From contig NZ_JAKLJA010000004.1 of the NCBI RefSeq assembly GCF_022213065.1, positions 62,001 through 126,000 on the forward strand: a DNA stretch of 64,000 nt. The letters are read 5' to 3'. Shown in pieces: positions 53,989 to 63,125 of this stretch. A program made the position numbers and the translations under genes. This DNA comes from Paraburkholderia tagetis (lineage in GTDB: Bacteria > Pseudomonadota > Gammaproteobacteria > Burkholderiales > Burkholderiaceae). How positions within the stretch are numbered: the first letter of the stretch is position 1; every line of letters starts with the position of its first letter. The notes beneath the pieces are model-generated. The model made no database searches. It was not told the DNA's origin and was given only the letters and a program-made list of their open reading frames with translations.

Positions 53989-54330
53989 GTGTTGTCTATT
54001 CCTACCCATGCGGAATTGCTCGATGCAATCGGGCAACGCTTCACGTTCGGTACGGCCGACGGGCAAACCGTCGACGCAGTGCTTGCGCACGCACCGGCCG
54101 GCACTCCCATGAATGATCGTTTTGTTTGCTACTCGGCGACTTTCGAGTTGCCGGCGGGCGCTTATCTTCCGCAGGCCGTCTATCGCATCGGCTCGTCCGC
54201 GGGCCGAGCCTGGGATTTGCTCGCCACGCCCACCCGACCGACCGACGACGGACGCGCGACGCTCACGGTCGTCGTGCACAGCCATGCCGGCGAACTGGCG
54301 AACACCGCCGGCTCGCCGGACATCACGTAG
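53989..54330 (+). CDS. small protein, DUF6916-like
   Basis: A 113-residue beta-rich protein starting at GTG 53989: an acidic first third (HAELLDAIGQRFTFGTADGQ), then FVCYSATFELPAGAYLPQAV and YRIG, ending LTVVVHSHAGEL. The pattern resembles a small family found beside tail-collar (MdpB-like) genes. Function is unknown. It is 36 bases upstream of the tail-collar gene and probably co-expressed. Confidence 0.65.
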   Translation: MLSIPTHAELLDAIGQRFTFGTADGQTVDAVLAHAPAGTPMNDRFVCYSATFELPAGAYLPQAVYRIGSSAGRAWDLLATPTRPTDDGRATLTVVVHSHAGELANTAGSPDIT

Positions 54331-54365
54331 CGCGTGCTTTTCGATTTTCCGACAGGAGGTGTTCG

Positions 54366-54977
54366 ATGAGTGATCCGTTTCTTGGTGAGATCCGCATGGT
54401 GGGCTTCAATTACGCTCCCAACGGATGGGCGTTCTGCCAGGGGCAAGTGTTGCCGATTGCGCAGAATACGGCGTTGTTCGCGCTGCTTGGCACCACCTAT
54501 GGCGGTAATGGCACGACGACGTTCCAGCTACCGGATTTGCGCGGCCGCATGCCGGTGGGCATGGGCCAGGGCCTGGGGCTTTCGAGCATCGCCCTCGGTG
54601 AGCAAGGCGGGACGGAGAACGCGACGCTGACCACGCAAAACATGCCCATGCATACGCACACCGCAACGGTGTCCGGCGGCGGTGCCGTCACGGGGCAAAT
54701 TGCGGTTCCGGCAGCGACCTCCACGACGGGCGAAGGCGCGATGCCGGGGACGAGCACGGTGTTGGGGCCGATCAGTGCTGGCGGCCGTCCGGGCGCGTTG
54801 TACAGCACCGGCACCGCCGACACCACGCTCGCGCCTTTCAACGTCACGCTTCAGGGCGCTGCGCCGACGATTCAAAACAGCCTGGCGGGCGGCAGCCTGC
54901 CGTTCGCGCTGCGCAATCCGTATCTGGGCATCAACTTCGTCATTGCGCTGCAAGGAATCTTTCCCTCGCGCGGGTAA
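54366..54977 (+). CDS. tail-collar domain protein (microcystin-dependent protein family)
   Basis: A 203-residue phage-tail-collar-type protein, ATG 54366 after AGGAGGT. The collar domain is MVGFNYAPNGWAFCQGQVLP, LLGTTYGGNGTTTFQLPDLR, GRMPVGMGQG; the rest is Thr/Ala/Gly-rich and ends NPYLGINFVIALQGIFPSRG. No other phage structural genes are near, so this is a chromosomal family member. Such proteins occur next to large secreted adhesins; a surface role is inferred. Confidence 0.9.
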   Translation: MSDPFLGEIRMVGFNYAPNGWAFCQGQVLPIAQNTALFALLGTTYGGNGTTTFQLPDLRGRMPVGMGQGLGLSSIALGEQGGTENATLTTQNMPMHTHTATVSGGGAVTGQIAVPAATSTTGEGAMPGTSTVLGPISAGGRPGALYSTGTADTTLAPFNVTLQGAAPTIQNSLAGGSLPFALRNPYLGINFVIALQGIFPSRG

Positions 54978-55022
54978 CGAATGCGTGCCGCGCGAGCGGC
55001 ACGCCATTTTGGACAACATGCG

Positions 55023-58000
55023 ATGAAATTCGCCGCCAGCCTCTCGAAGTTTTTTGCCGGCATGCGCACGAGCGCAACGGCGGCGCGCAGCACTCATGCT
55101 GCAAAGCCCGCGCCGCTCATCATCGCGTTGGAGCCGCGCATCGTCTACGACGGATCGGCGGCCGCCATCGGCGCTGCTGCCACCGCGCAGCATCATGCGG
55201 ACGCGGACACCCATGGCGCGAGCGGCTCGGCCACGCCCGCGGCTGCGCAGGGCGAAGTGGCATCGGGCAGGGCATCGGCTGCTCCGGCTCACGCGGTGCA
55301 AGGGGATGCGGCCACGGCGGCGGCAACGGGCAAGAGCACAAGCGAGCGCGTCTCGGGAGCGACCACATCGGCCACCTCGACCACCTCGGCCACCGTGCAT
55401 GGCTTGGCCGAAGCGGCGGTATCGGGGCCCGACAATCAGGTCGTTTTCATCGACTCGAACGTCAGCGGTTATCAGACGCTGATTGCCGGTCTGCCGTCCG
55501 GCACCCAGTACGTCATGCTGGATTCGACGAAGGACGGCCTCGCGCAGATCGCCCAGTATCTCGAGCAGCACCCTGGCGTGAGCGCGATTCACCTCGTTTC
55601 GCACGGAACGGATGGCGAAATTCAGGTGGGCAGCACATGGCTCAACGAAGGCGATTTGTCGGCCTACAGCGCGGAACTTGCGCAGATTGGCGCGGCCATG
55701 AAGCCGGGTGGCGACTTTCTGATTTACGGCTGCGATGTCGCCGGGAACGCGGACGGCCAGGCGCTCGTGCAGCAAATCGCTTCGATATCCGGATTAAACG
55801 TGGCGGCGTCGACCGATGCCACAGGCGCAGCGGCGCTGGGCGGCGACTGGACGCTGGAGTACGACGCAGGGGTCGTGCATACGCCGGTGATTTTTTCGCT
55901 GGCCGCCGAGCAGCAATACGACGGCTTGCTGGGCGTGACGAATGAAACGTTCGACAGCCAGATCGGCTATGTGACGACCGGGGGCGCGAGCGGCGTCACG
56001 TCGTTTACGCTGGATGGCATCACTTACACGATGGATCAGGCTGCGGAGTTCGCCGTCGACAGTACGACCGTCAATCAGTTCGGCGCGCCGCCATTGAGCA
56101 CCGGTTCGACCGATGGGGTGTTGTTCGGCAACGTGCAAGGCACCTCGTTGACGTCGATGACGCTGACGCTGCAAAACGGCGACAAGATGGCCGTGCAGAG
56201 TTTCGACATCGATATCAATGCGCCTTCGGTGGTCGCGGTCGAGGCGCTGGATGCCTCCGGAAATGTGATAGGCACAATCACGCTCGACACCTCGAAGAAT
56301 GGCGGCAGTTCGGTGTTTCATGAGGATCTCTCGAACAACGCTGCGTTTTCGGGCATCAAGAGCCTGAGGTTCGTCGAGACGGACGGGGCTTTTCTGACGC
56401 CGACGCTCAACAACTTCGCCTACGTCGACCTCTCTTCGCCGCCGGCCTTGACGGCTTCAGGCGGCAGCACGTCTTTCGTCGAAGCCGACAACGTTACGTC
56501 CACGCCCGTCGCGATCGATAACGGCCTGACGCTGACCGATGGCGATGCAACCACGGCGAAGCAGGGCACGGTCAGCATCACGGGCAACTTCTCGGCGGGC
56601 CAGGACGTGCTGGGATTCAACAATACCAGCGCGGCCCTATACGGCGACATTACACGCAGCTACAACGCCACCACGGGCGTGTTGACGCTCACCTCGCCGA
56701 GCGGCTCGGCCAACATCGCGCAGTGGCAGAACGCGTTTCGCGCCGTGACCTACACGGACACGGCCGTGACGCCGAGCACCGCGACGCGTACGGTGAGCTT
56801 CGCATTGACGAGCGATGCCTACCTGTCGTCCAGCAATACGGTCACGAAAAACGTGACCGTCACCGCGACCGACCAGACGCCGATCGTATCGACCACGGGC
56901 GGCACGACGGCCTACCGCTCCGGCAGCTCCGCCACGACGATCGACAGCGGGGTTTCGGTGACCGACCTCGACAACACCAGCCAGGCGTCGGGCACGGTCT
57001 CGATCGGCACCGGCTTTCAGAGCGGCGATACGCTGAGCTTCTCGAATACGAGTTCGACCACGTTTGGCAATATCCTCGGCTCGTACAACGCGGCAACCGG
57101 CGTGCTGACGCTGACGTCCGCGAGCGCATCGGCCACCGACGTTCAATGGGAACATGCGTTGTCGGCGGTTACGTTCTCGAGCACCAGCACGTCGTATGGC
57201 AACCGCACGATCTCGTTCGCGACGAATGACGGAAGCAAAACGAGCACTGCGGCGACCGATATTGTCAACGTCACCAATGCGGTGCTCGTGACCACGGATG
57301 CCGGATCGGCAGCGTTCGTGGCGGGCGATAACACGACGTCGACACCCGTTGCGGTGGATTCCGGTTTGACGGTGAGCGACACGCTGGCAACCACGCTGGG
57401 TTCCGCGACGGTCGCCATTACGGGCAATTTCCGCGCGGGCGAGGACGTGCTGGCGTTCACGAACGACGGTTCGACGATGGGCAACATCGTCGGCGCGTAC
57501 AACGCGGTGACGGGCGTGCTCACGCTGACTTCGTCCAGTGCGAGCGCGACGCTCGCGCAATGGCAGAGCGCGCTGCGGTCGGTGACCTACACCGACACGG
57601 CCGTCACGCCGAACAATACGACGCGCACGATCAGCTTCACCGCGGTCGATGGCGCGAGCAACACGAGCGCCACCGCCACGCGTACCGTGACGGTGACGGA
57701 CACCGATCAAACGCCGATCGTCACGACGACGGGCGGCACGACGAGCTACGTGGGCGGCACCTCGGCCGTGACGATCGACGGCGGCATCAGGGTCAGCGAT
57801 CTCGACAACAGTACGCAAGCGTCGGGCACGGTGGCGATCACGGGCGGCTTCCATAGCGGCGATACGCTCTCGTTCACGAACGACGGCACGACGATGGGCA
57901 ATATCGTCGGCTCGTATAACGCGGCGACCGGCGTGCTGACGCTGACCTCGTCAGGCGCCGTGGCCACCGTCCCGCAGTGGGCCAGCGCGCTGGATGCGGT

Positions 58001-61000
58001 GACGTTCGCCAGCACGAGCACGACTTACGGCAACCGCACGATTTCGTTCGCGACGAGCGACGGCACGAAGACGAGCACGGCGGCGACCGACACGATCGCC
58101 ATGACGGCGCCGCCGACGATCACGACCGATTCGGGCTCGGCTTCTTTCGTCGCGGGCGATAACGCCACGTCGACGCCGGTGGCCATCGATTCAGGCCTCA
58201 CGGTTACCGACGGCAGCGCCGCCACGCTCGGCACGACGACGGTCGCGATCACGGGGGGCTTCCACAGCGCCGAAGACCAGCTCGGGTTCACGAACGATGG
58301 TTCGACGATGGGCAACATCGTCGGCACGTACAACGCGGCGACGGGCGTGCTCACGCTGACTTCGTCCAGTGCGAGCGCGACGCTCGCGCAATGGCAGAGC
58401 GCGCTCCAGTCGGTGACCTACACCGACACGGCCGTCACGCCGAACAACGCGACGCGCACGATCAGCTTCACTGCGGTCGACGGCGCGGGCAACACGAGCG
58501 CCACCGCCACACGCACCGTGACGGTGACGGACACCGATCAAACGCCGATCGTCACGACGACGGGCGGCACGACGAACTACGTGGGCGGCACCTCGGCCGT
58601 GACGATCGATGGCGGCATCACGGTCAGCGATCTCGACAACACCACGCAGGCAAGCGCGACCGTTTCCATCAGCTCGGGCTTGCACAGCGGCGACACGCTC
58701 ACGTTCATCAATACCAACTCGACCACGTTCGGCAACATCATCGGCTCGTATAACGCGGGAACGGGCGTGCTGACGATGACTTCGTCCGGCGATACGGCCC
58801 TCGACGCGCAGTGGGCCAACGCATTGAGGGCGGTCACGTTCTCGGCGAGTTCGAGCGCTACGCCGGGCAATCGTACGGTTTCGTTCACGATCAACGATGG
58901 CATCAAGAACAGCGTCGCGGCAACGGATACCGTGACGGTGCTGGGTCCGCCCACGATCACGACCGATTCGGGCTCGGCTTCTTTCGTCGCGGGAGACAAC
59001 GCCCCGTCGACGCCGGTGGCAATCGATTCAGGCCTCACGCTGACCGACGGCACGTCGCCGACGCTGGCGTCGACCACCGTGGCAATCACGGGCGGCTTCC
59101 GAAGCGGCGAGGATGTGCTCGGATTCACGAACACGAGTTCGACGACATACGGCAACATTGCCGCGTTGTACAACACGAGCACCGGCGTGCTGACACTGAC
59201 CTCGTCGAGCAACACGGCAACGCTTGCGCAATGGCAGGCCGCGCTTGCTTCGGTGACGTACACCGACACGGCCATTACGCCCGATAACACCACGCGCACG
59301 ATCAGCTTCACGGCGGTGGACACCGGCGCCTTCACGAGCAACACGGCGACACGCACGGTGACGGTGACCGACACCGACCAGACGCCGATTGTCTCCACGA
59401 CCGGCGGCACCACGGACTATGTGGGCGGCACCAGCGCGGTGACCATCGACGGCGCCGTCACGGTGACCGACCGCGACAACGCTACGCAATCGGTCGGCAC
59501 GGTATCGATTACCAGCGGCTTGCACAGCGGCGATACGCTCACGTTCATCAATACCGGCTCGGTCACGTTCGGCAACATCGTCGGCTCGTATAACGCGGCA
59601 ACGGGCGTGCTGACGATGACTTCGTCCGGCGATACAGCCACCGACGCCCAGTGGTCCAATGCGTTGAGTGCGGTGACGTTTTCGGCGAGTTCGGCGGCGA
59701 CGCCGGGCAGCCGCACGATCGCATTCACGGTGAACGACGGCACCAGGACGAGCGCCGCGACGACCGACACCGTCGACGTACTCGGCCCGCCGACGATCAC
59801 GGTCGACTCGGGTTCCGCCTCGTTCGTGGCCGGCGACAACGTTGTTTCGACGCCGGTCGCCATCGACAGCGGCCTGAGCGTGACGGATGGCGCGAGCACG
59901 ACGCTGGCCTCGGCCACCGTTGCCATCACGGGTAATTTCCACGCGGGTGAGGACCTGCTGTCGTTCACGAACGACAGCGCGACGATGGGCAATATCGTCG
60001 CCTCGTACAACGCGTCCACCGGCGTGATGACGCTGGTCTCGTCGGGTGCCTCGGCCACCGTGGCGCAGTGGCAGTCGGCGCTCGATTCGGTGACGTACAC
60101 CGATATCGCAGTGACGCCCAACAATGCGACGCGCACGGTGAGCTTCACGGTTGTCGATGGCGCAGGCGTCACGAGCAACACGGCGACGCGCACGGTGACG
60201 GTGACCGACACCGACCAGACGCCGGTCGTGACGACCACGGGCGGAACGATCCGGTATGCGGGCGGCACGTCGGCGACGACGATCGACGGCGCCATAACGG
60301 TCACCGATCGCGACAACACCACGCAAGCGTCGGCGACGGCGTCGATCAGCGCGGGTTTCCATAGCGGCGATACGCTGAGCTTCGGGAATACGGGTTTTAG
60401 CCAGTTCGGCAATATCGCCGCGACGTTCGACCCCGCCACGGGCGTACTGACGATGACGTCCGCGGGCGCGACGGCCACCGATGTTCAGTGGTCCAATGCA
60501 TTGAGCGCGGTGACGTTCTCGGCGAGTGCCTTCGCGATGCCGGGCAACCGCACGATCTCGTTCGCGGTGAACGACGGGACCAAAACGAGCGCCGTGGCGA
60601 CGGACACGGTCGAACTCACCGCGCCGCCGACGCTCGCCACCGATGCCGGTTCGGCTTCGTTCGTCGCGGGCGACAACACGGCATCGACGCCGGTGACGAT
60701 CGACCCGGGGCTGAGCCTCGCGGACGGCAGCGCGACGACGCTGGCTTCGGCGAGCGTCGCGCTCACCGGCAATTTCCGCAGCGGCGAGGACGTGCTGGGG
60801 TTCACGAACGACGGCGCGACGATGGGCAATATCGCCGGTTCATACAATGCAGCGACGGGCGTGCTCACGCTGAACTCGGCCGGCGCGAGCGCGACGCTCG
60901 CGCAGTGGCAGGCGGCGCTGCGCTCGGTGACGTACACCGATACGGCGGTGACGCCCAACAATGCGACGCGCACGGTGAGCTTCACGGCGACCGATGGCGC

Positions 61001-63125
61001 AGGCATCGCGAGCAACACCGCGACGCGCACGGTCAGCGTGACCGACACCGACCAGACGCCGATCGTGACAACCACGGGCGGCGCGACGAACTACGTGGCC
61101 GGCTCGTCGGCAACGGTCGTCAACCCGCACGTGAGCGTGAGCGACCTCGACAACGCGGCTCAATCGTCGGCGACGGTCTCGATTGCGGGCAACTTCCACA
61201 GCGGTGAAGACACGCTCGCCTTCGCGAACACGAGCGCGACGTCATACGGCAATATTTCGGCATCCTACAATGCGGCAACGGGCGTGCTGACGCTGAATTC
61301 GGCTGGCGGCACGGCCACCGATGCGCAGTGGGCCAACGCGCTGAGCGCCGTGACCTTCGCGAGCAGCGGCACGCATTTCGATAACCGGACGATCGCGTTC
61401 GCGACCAACGACGGCACGAAAACGAGCGCAGCGGCCAACGCCACCGTCACCGTGCTCGACCGGCCGCACGTGGTCACGGACGCGGGCCCGGCCTCGTTCG
61501 TTGCCGCCGACAATGCGCCTTCGACGCCGGTGGTCGTCTCGCCGGGCTTGACGCTAAACGATGCGAGCAGCACGACGCTCGCTGCGGCAACGGTTGCGAT
61601 CACGGGCGGCTTCCATGGCGGCGAAGACGTGCTCGCGTTCGCGAACGACGGCGCGACCATGGGCGACATCGCAGCCAGCTACGATGCAGGCACGGGCGTG
61701 CTGACCCTGCGCTCGGCCAGCGGCGGCGCGACACTCGCGCAGTGGCGCGCGGCACTGGCCTCGGTCACCTATGCCGATACGGCGATCCGGCCCGACGCCA
61801 CGACGCGCGTAATCAGCTTCACCGTGACGGACGGCAACGGCACCCCGAGCGATGTGCAGACCCGCAGCGTGACGGTGGCCGACACCGACCAGACACCGCT
61901 TCTGAGCGTGAGCGGCAGCGTGACGTTCGTTTCGAGCGAGGTTGGCGCGACGCCGGTGGCCGTGGCCCCCGAGGTGACGCTGAGCGATCGCGACCCGGGT
62001 GCCACGCTGATCTCGGCGCAGGTGACGATCACCACCGGCTTCGACGCTGCACACGATACGCTCGGCTTCACCGGCAGCGCGGCGACGGGCAACATCGCGG
62101 CGAGCTATAACGCCGGCACGGGTGTGCTGACGTTGACGGTGAGCAGCGGGACGGCGTCGCTGGCCCAATGGCAGGCGGCGCTGCAGTCGGTCACGTATGC
62201 CGACTCGGCGCATGGCGCGAGCGGCAGCCGCACGGTGACGTTCTCGGTCAGCGACGGCGTGAAGCACAGCGCGCTCGCGTCCAACACGGTCAGCATCGTC
62301 GCGGGGCCATCGGGCGGCTCGCCGACATCCTCGTTGCCGACGCAGACCGGGGAGGGGCACTTCGGCGCCGCCTCGTCCTCGACGCACGGGAGCGGCTCGG
62401 ACCACACGGCCCCGGCCTACGTGCTCGACGAGTTCGATCGGCCGGTCCAGCTCGGCTCGCTGCCCGTGGTGCCCACGATCACGTTCTCGGACCCGAACGC
62501 GACGCACATTCCGCACTCGCTCGACAGGACGACGGTGCCGCGCTTCGACGCAACGGCGCTCGACGCGGCGCTCGCGCTCACGCCCCCACCCGTGGACGTG
62601 CCGGCGCCGCTGCCGGAGCTTGCGCTTGCGGTGCGCCCCGACGATCCGTTCTCGATCGATGTCGCGACGCTGTTGCCGCCCTCGGCGGCGCTGCACGGCA
62701 CGGACGTCACGGTCCGGCTCGCCGATGGCCGCTCGCTGCCGGGCTGGGTCCATTACGACGCCGCGAACGGCGTGCTGCGCGGAAAGTTGCCGCCGGGCGC
62801 GCAGGACGTGCACATCGTCATGCGCACACGCGATGCGGCGGGCCATGAGACGCGCCGCGAAATCGTGCTGGCGCCGCCTGGTCATCGCGGGGCGCATGGT
62901 GCACCTCATGGCGACCCCCCCGGCGATCGCACCGGCGATCCCTCCGGCCTCGATCATCCGACGGCACCCGGCCACGCCGCCCGCACGGGCGCCGAGCCAG
63001 TGCTCGCGCGCGCCGGGCACCCCGAGGGCAAGCCCTCGCTCGATCAGCAATTCCAGCGCGCGCGCGTGGCGTTGCACGTGACGCGGCCCAACGCTGGCGT
63101 TGCAGGTGGCACCACTCGCACATGA
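55023..63125 (+). CDS. giant DUF4347 adhesin with 14 tandem cadherin/Ig-like modules
   Basis: About 2700 residues. The N-terminus has the LEPR-type motif (ALEPRIVYDGSAA, near residue 36) common to DUF4347 surface proteins. The DUF4347 domain spans about residues 138-300 with a His (HLVSHGTDG) and Cys (IYGCDVA) arranged like a caspase-type dyad. Residues about 473-2426 are seven A/B pairs of about 139-residue modules, each with YNAATGVLTL, AQWQxAL and VTYTD motifs; A modules end TDTDQTP. A last Ig-like domain (PPSAALHGTDVTVRLADGRS) and a His/Gly/Pro-rich tail follow. ATG 55023 is preferred to 54981. Likely exported by a type I system with the adjoining TolC-like protein. Confidence 0.92.
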   Translation: MKFAASLSKFFAGMRTSATAARSTHAAKPAPLIIALEPRIVYDGSAAAIGAAATAQHHADADTHGASGSATPAAAQGEVASGRASAAPAHAVQGDAATAAATGKSTSERVSGATTSATSTTSATVHGLAEAAVSGPDNQVVFIDSNVSGYQTLIAGLPSGTQYVMLDSTKDGLAQIAQYLEQHPGVSAIHLVSHGTDGEIQVGSTWLNEGDLSAYSAELAQIGAAMKPGGDFLIYGCDVAGNADGQALVQQIASISGLNVAASTDATGAAALGGDWTLEYDAGVVHTPVIFSLAAEQQYDGLLGVTNETFDSQIGYVTTGGASGVTSFTLDGITYTMDQAAEFAVDSTTVNQFGAPPLSTGSTDGVLFGNVQGTSLTSMTLTLQNGDKMAVQSFDIDINAPSVVAVEALDASGNVIGTITLDTSKNGGSSVFHEDLSNNAAFSGIKSLRFVETDGAFLTPTLNNFAYVDLSSPPALTASGGSTSFVEADNVTSTPVAIDNGLTLTDGDATTAKQGTVSITGNFSAGQDVLGFNNTSAALYGDITRSYNATTGVLTLTSPSGSANIAQWQNAFRAVTYTDTAVTPSTATRTVSFALTSDAYLSSSNTVTKNVTVTATDQTPIVSTTGGTTAYRSGSSATTIDSGVSVTDLDNTSQASGTVSIGTGFQSGDTLSFSNTSSTTFGNILGSYNAATGVLTLTSASASATDVQWEHALSAVTFSSTSTSYGNRTISFATNDGSKTSTAATDIVNVTNAVLVTTDAGSAAFVAGDNTTSTPVAVDSGLTVSDTLATTLGSATVAITGNFRAGEDVLAFTNDGSTMGNIVGAYNAVTGVLTLTSSSASATLAQWQSALRSVTYTDTAVTPNNTTRTISFTAVDGASNTSATATRTVTVTDTDQTPIVTTTGGTTSYVGGTSAVTIDGGIRVSDLDNSTQASGTVAITGGFHSGDTLSFTNDGTTMGNIVGSYNAATGVLTLTSSGAVATVPQWASALDAVTFASTSTTYGNRTISFATSDGTKTSTAATDTIAMTAPPTITTDSGSASFVAGDNATSTPVAIDSGLTVTDGSAATLGTTTVAITGGFHSAEDQLGFTNDGSTMGNIVGTYNAATGVLTLTSSSASATLAQWQSALQSVTYTDTAVTPNNATRTISFTAVDGAGNTSATATRTVTVTDTDQTPIVTTTGGTTNYVGGTSAVTIDGGITVSDLDNTTQASATVSISSGLHSGDTLTFINTNSTTFGNIIGSYNAGTGVLTMTSSGDTALDAQWANALRAVTFSASSSATPGNRTVSFTINDGIKNSVAATDTVTVLGPPTITTDSGSASFVAGDNAPSTPVAIDSGLTLTDGTSPTLASTTVAITGGFRSGEDVLGFTNTSSTTYGNIAALYNTSTGVLTLTSSSNTATLAQWQAALASVTYTDTAITPDNTTRTISFTAVDTGAFTSNTATRTVTVTDTDQTPIVSTTGGTTDYVGGTSAVTIDGAVTVTDRDNATQSVGTVSITSGLHSGDTLTFINTGSVTFGNIVGSYNAATGVLTMTSSGDTATDAQWSNALSAVTFSASSAATPGSRTIAFTVNDGTRTSAATTDTVDVLGPPTITVDSGSASFVAGDNVVSTPVAIDSGLSVTDGASTTLASATVAITGNFHAGEDLLSFTNDSATMGNIVASYNASTGVMTLVSSGASATVAQWQSALDSVTYTDIAVTPNNATRTVSFTVVDGAGVTSNTATRTVTVTDTDQTPVVTTTGGTIRYAGGTSATTIDGAITVTDRDNTTQASATASISAGFHSGDTLSFGNTGFSQFGNIAATFDPATGVLTMTSAGATATDVQWSNALSAVTFSASAFAMPGNRTISFAVNDGTKTSAVATDTVELTAPPTLATDAGSASFVAGDNTASTPVTIDPGLSLADGSATTLASASVALTGNFRSGEDVLGFTNDGATMGNIAGSYNAATGVLTLNSAGASATLAQWQAALRSVTYTDTAVTPNNATRTVSFTATDGAGIASNTATRTVSVTDTDQTPIVTTTGGATNYVAGSSATVVNPHVSVSDLDNAAQSSATVSIAGNFHSGEDTLAFANTSATSYGNISASYNAATGVLTLNSAGGTATDAQWANALSAVTFASSGTHFDNRTIAFATNDGTKTSAAANATVTVLDRPHVVTDAGPASFVAADNAPSTPVVVSPGLTLNDASSTTLAAATVAITGGFHGGEDVLAFANDGATMGDIAASYDAGTGVLTLRSASGGATLAQWRAALASVTYADTAIRPDATTRVISFTVTDGNGTPSDVQTRSVTVADTDQTPLLSVSGSVTFVSSEVGATPVAVAPEVTLSDRDPGATLISAQVTITTGFDAAHDTLGFTGSAATGNIAASYNAGTGVLTLTVSSGTASLAQWQAALQSVTYADSAHGASGSRTVTFSVSDGVKHSALASNTVSIVAGPSGGSPTSSLPTQTGEGHFGAASSSTHGSGSDHTAPAYVLDEFDRPVQLGSLPVVPTITFSDPNATHIPHSLDRTTVPRFDATALDAALALTPPPVDVPAPLPELALAVRPDDPFSIDVATLLPPSAALHGTDVTVRLADGRSLPGWVHYDAANGVLRGKLPPGAQDVHIVMRTRDAAGHETRREIVLAPPGHRGAHGAPHGDPPGDRTGDPSGLDHPTAPGHAARTGAEPVLARAGHPEGKPSLDQQFQRARVALHVTRPNAGVAGGTTRT
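56440..62300 (+). repeat. seven tandem DNA repeats of about 837 bp inside the adhesin gene
   Basis: Repeat starts lie near 56440, 57282, 58111, 58948, 59788, 60624 and 61461, a period of 829-842 bases (277-281 codons). Some blocks are almost identical, for example 57466-57620 and 58297-58451. The array is a natural target for slippage or unequal recombination, so length may differ between strains. Confidence 0.88.

Noticed and set aside
54366..54977. Prophage remnant signalled by a tail-collar gene
   Set aside because: No integrase, capsid, baseplate or lysis genes accompany it; the family is common as a chromosomal gene beside adhesins.
56440..62300. CRISPR-like repeat array
   Set aside because: The repeats are about 837 bp, coding and in frame with a period divisible into protein modules; there are no short spacers.
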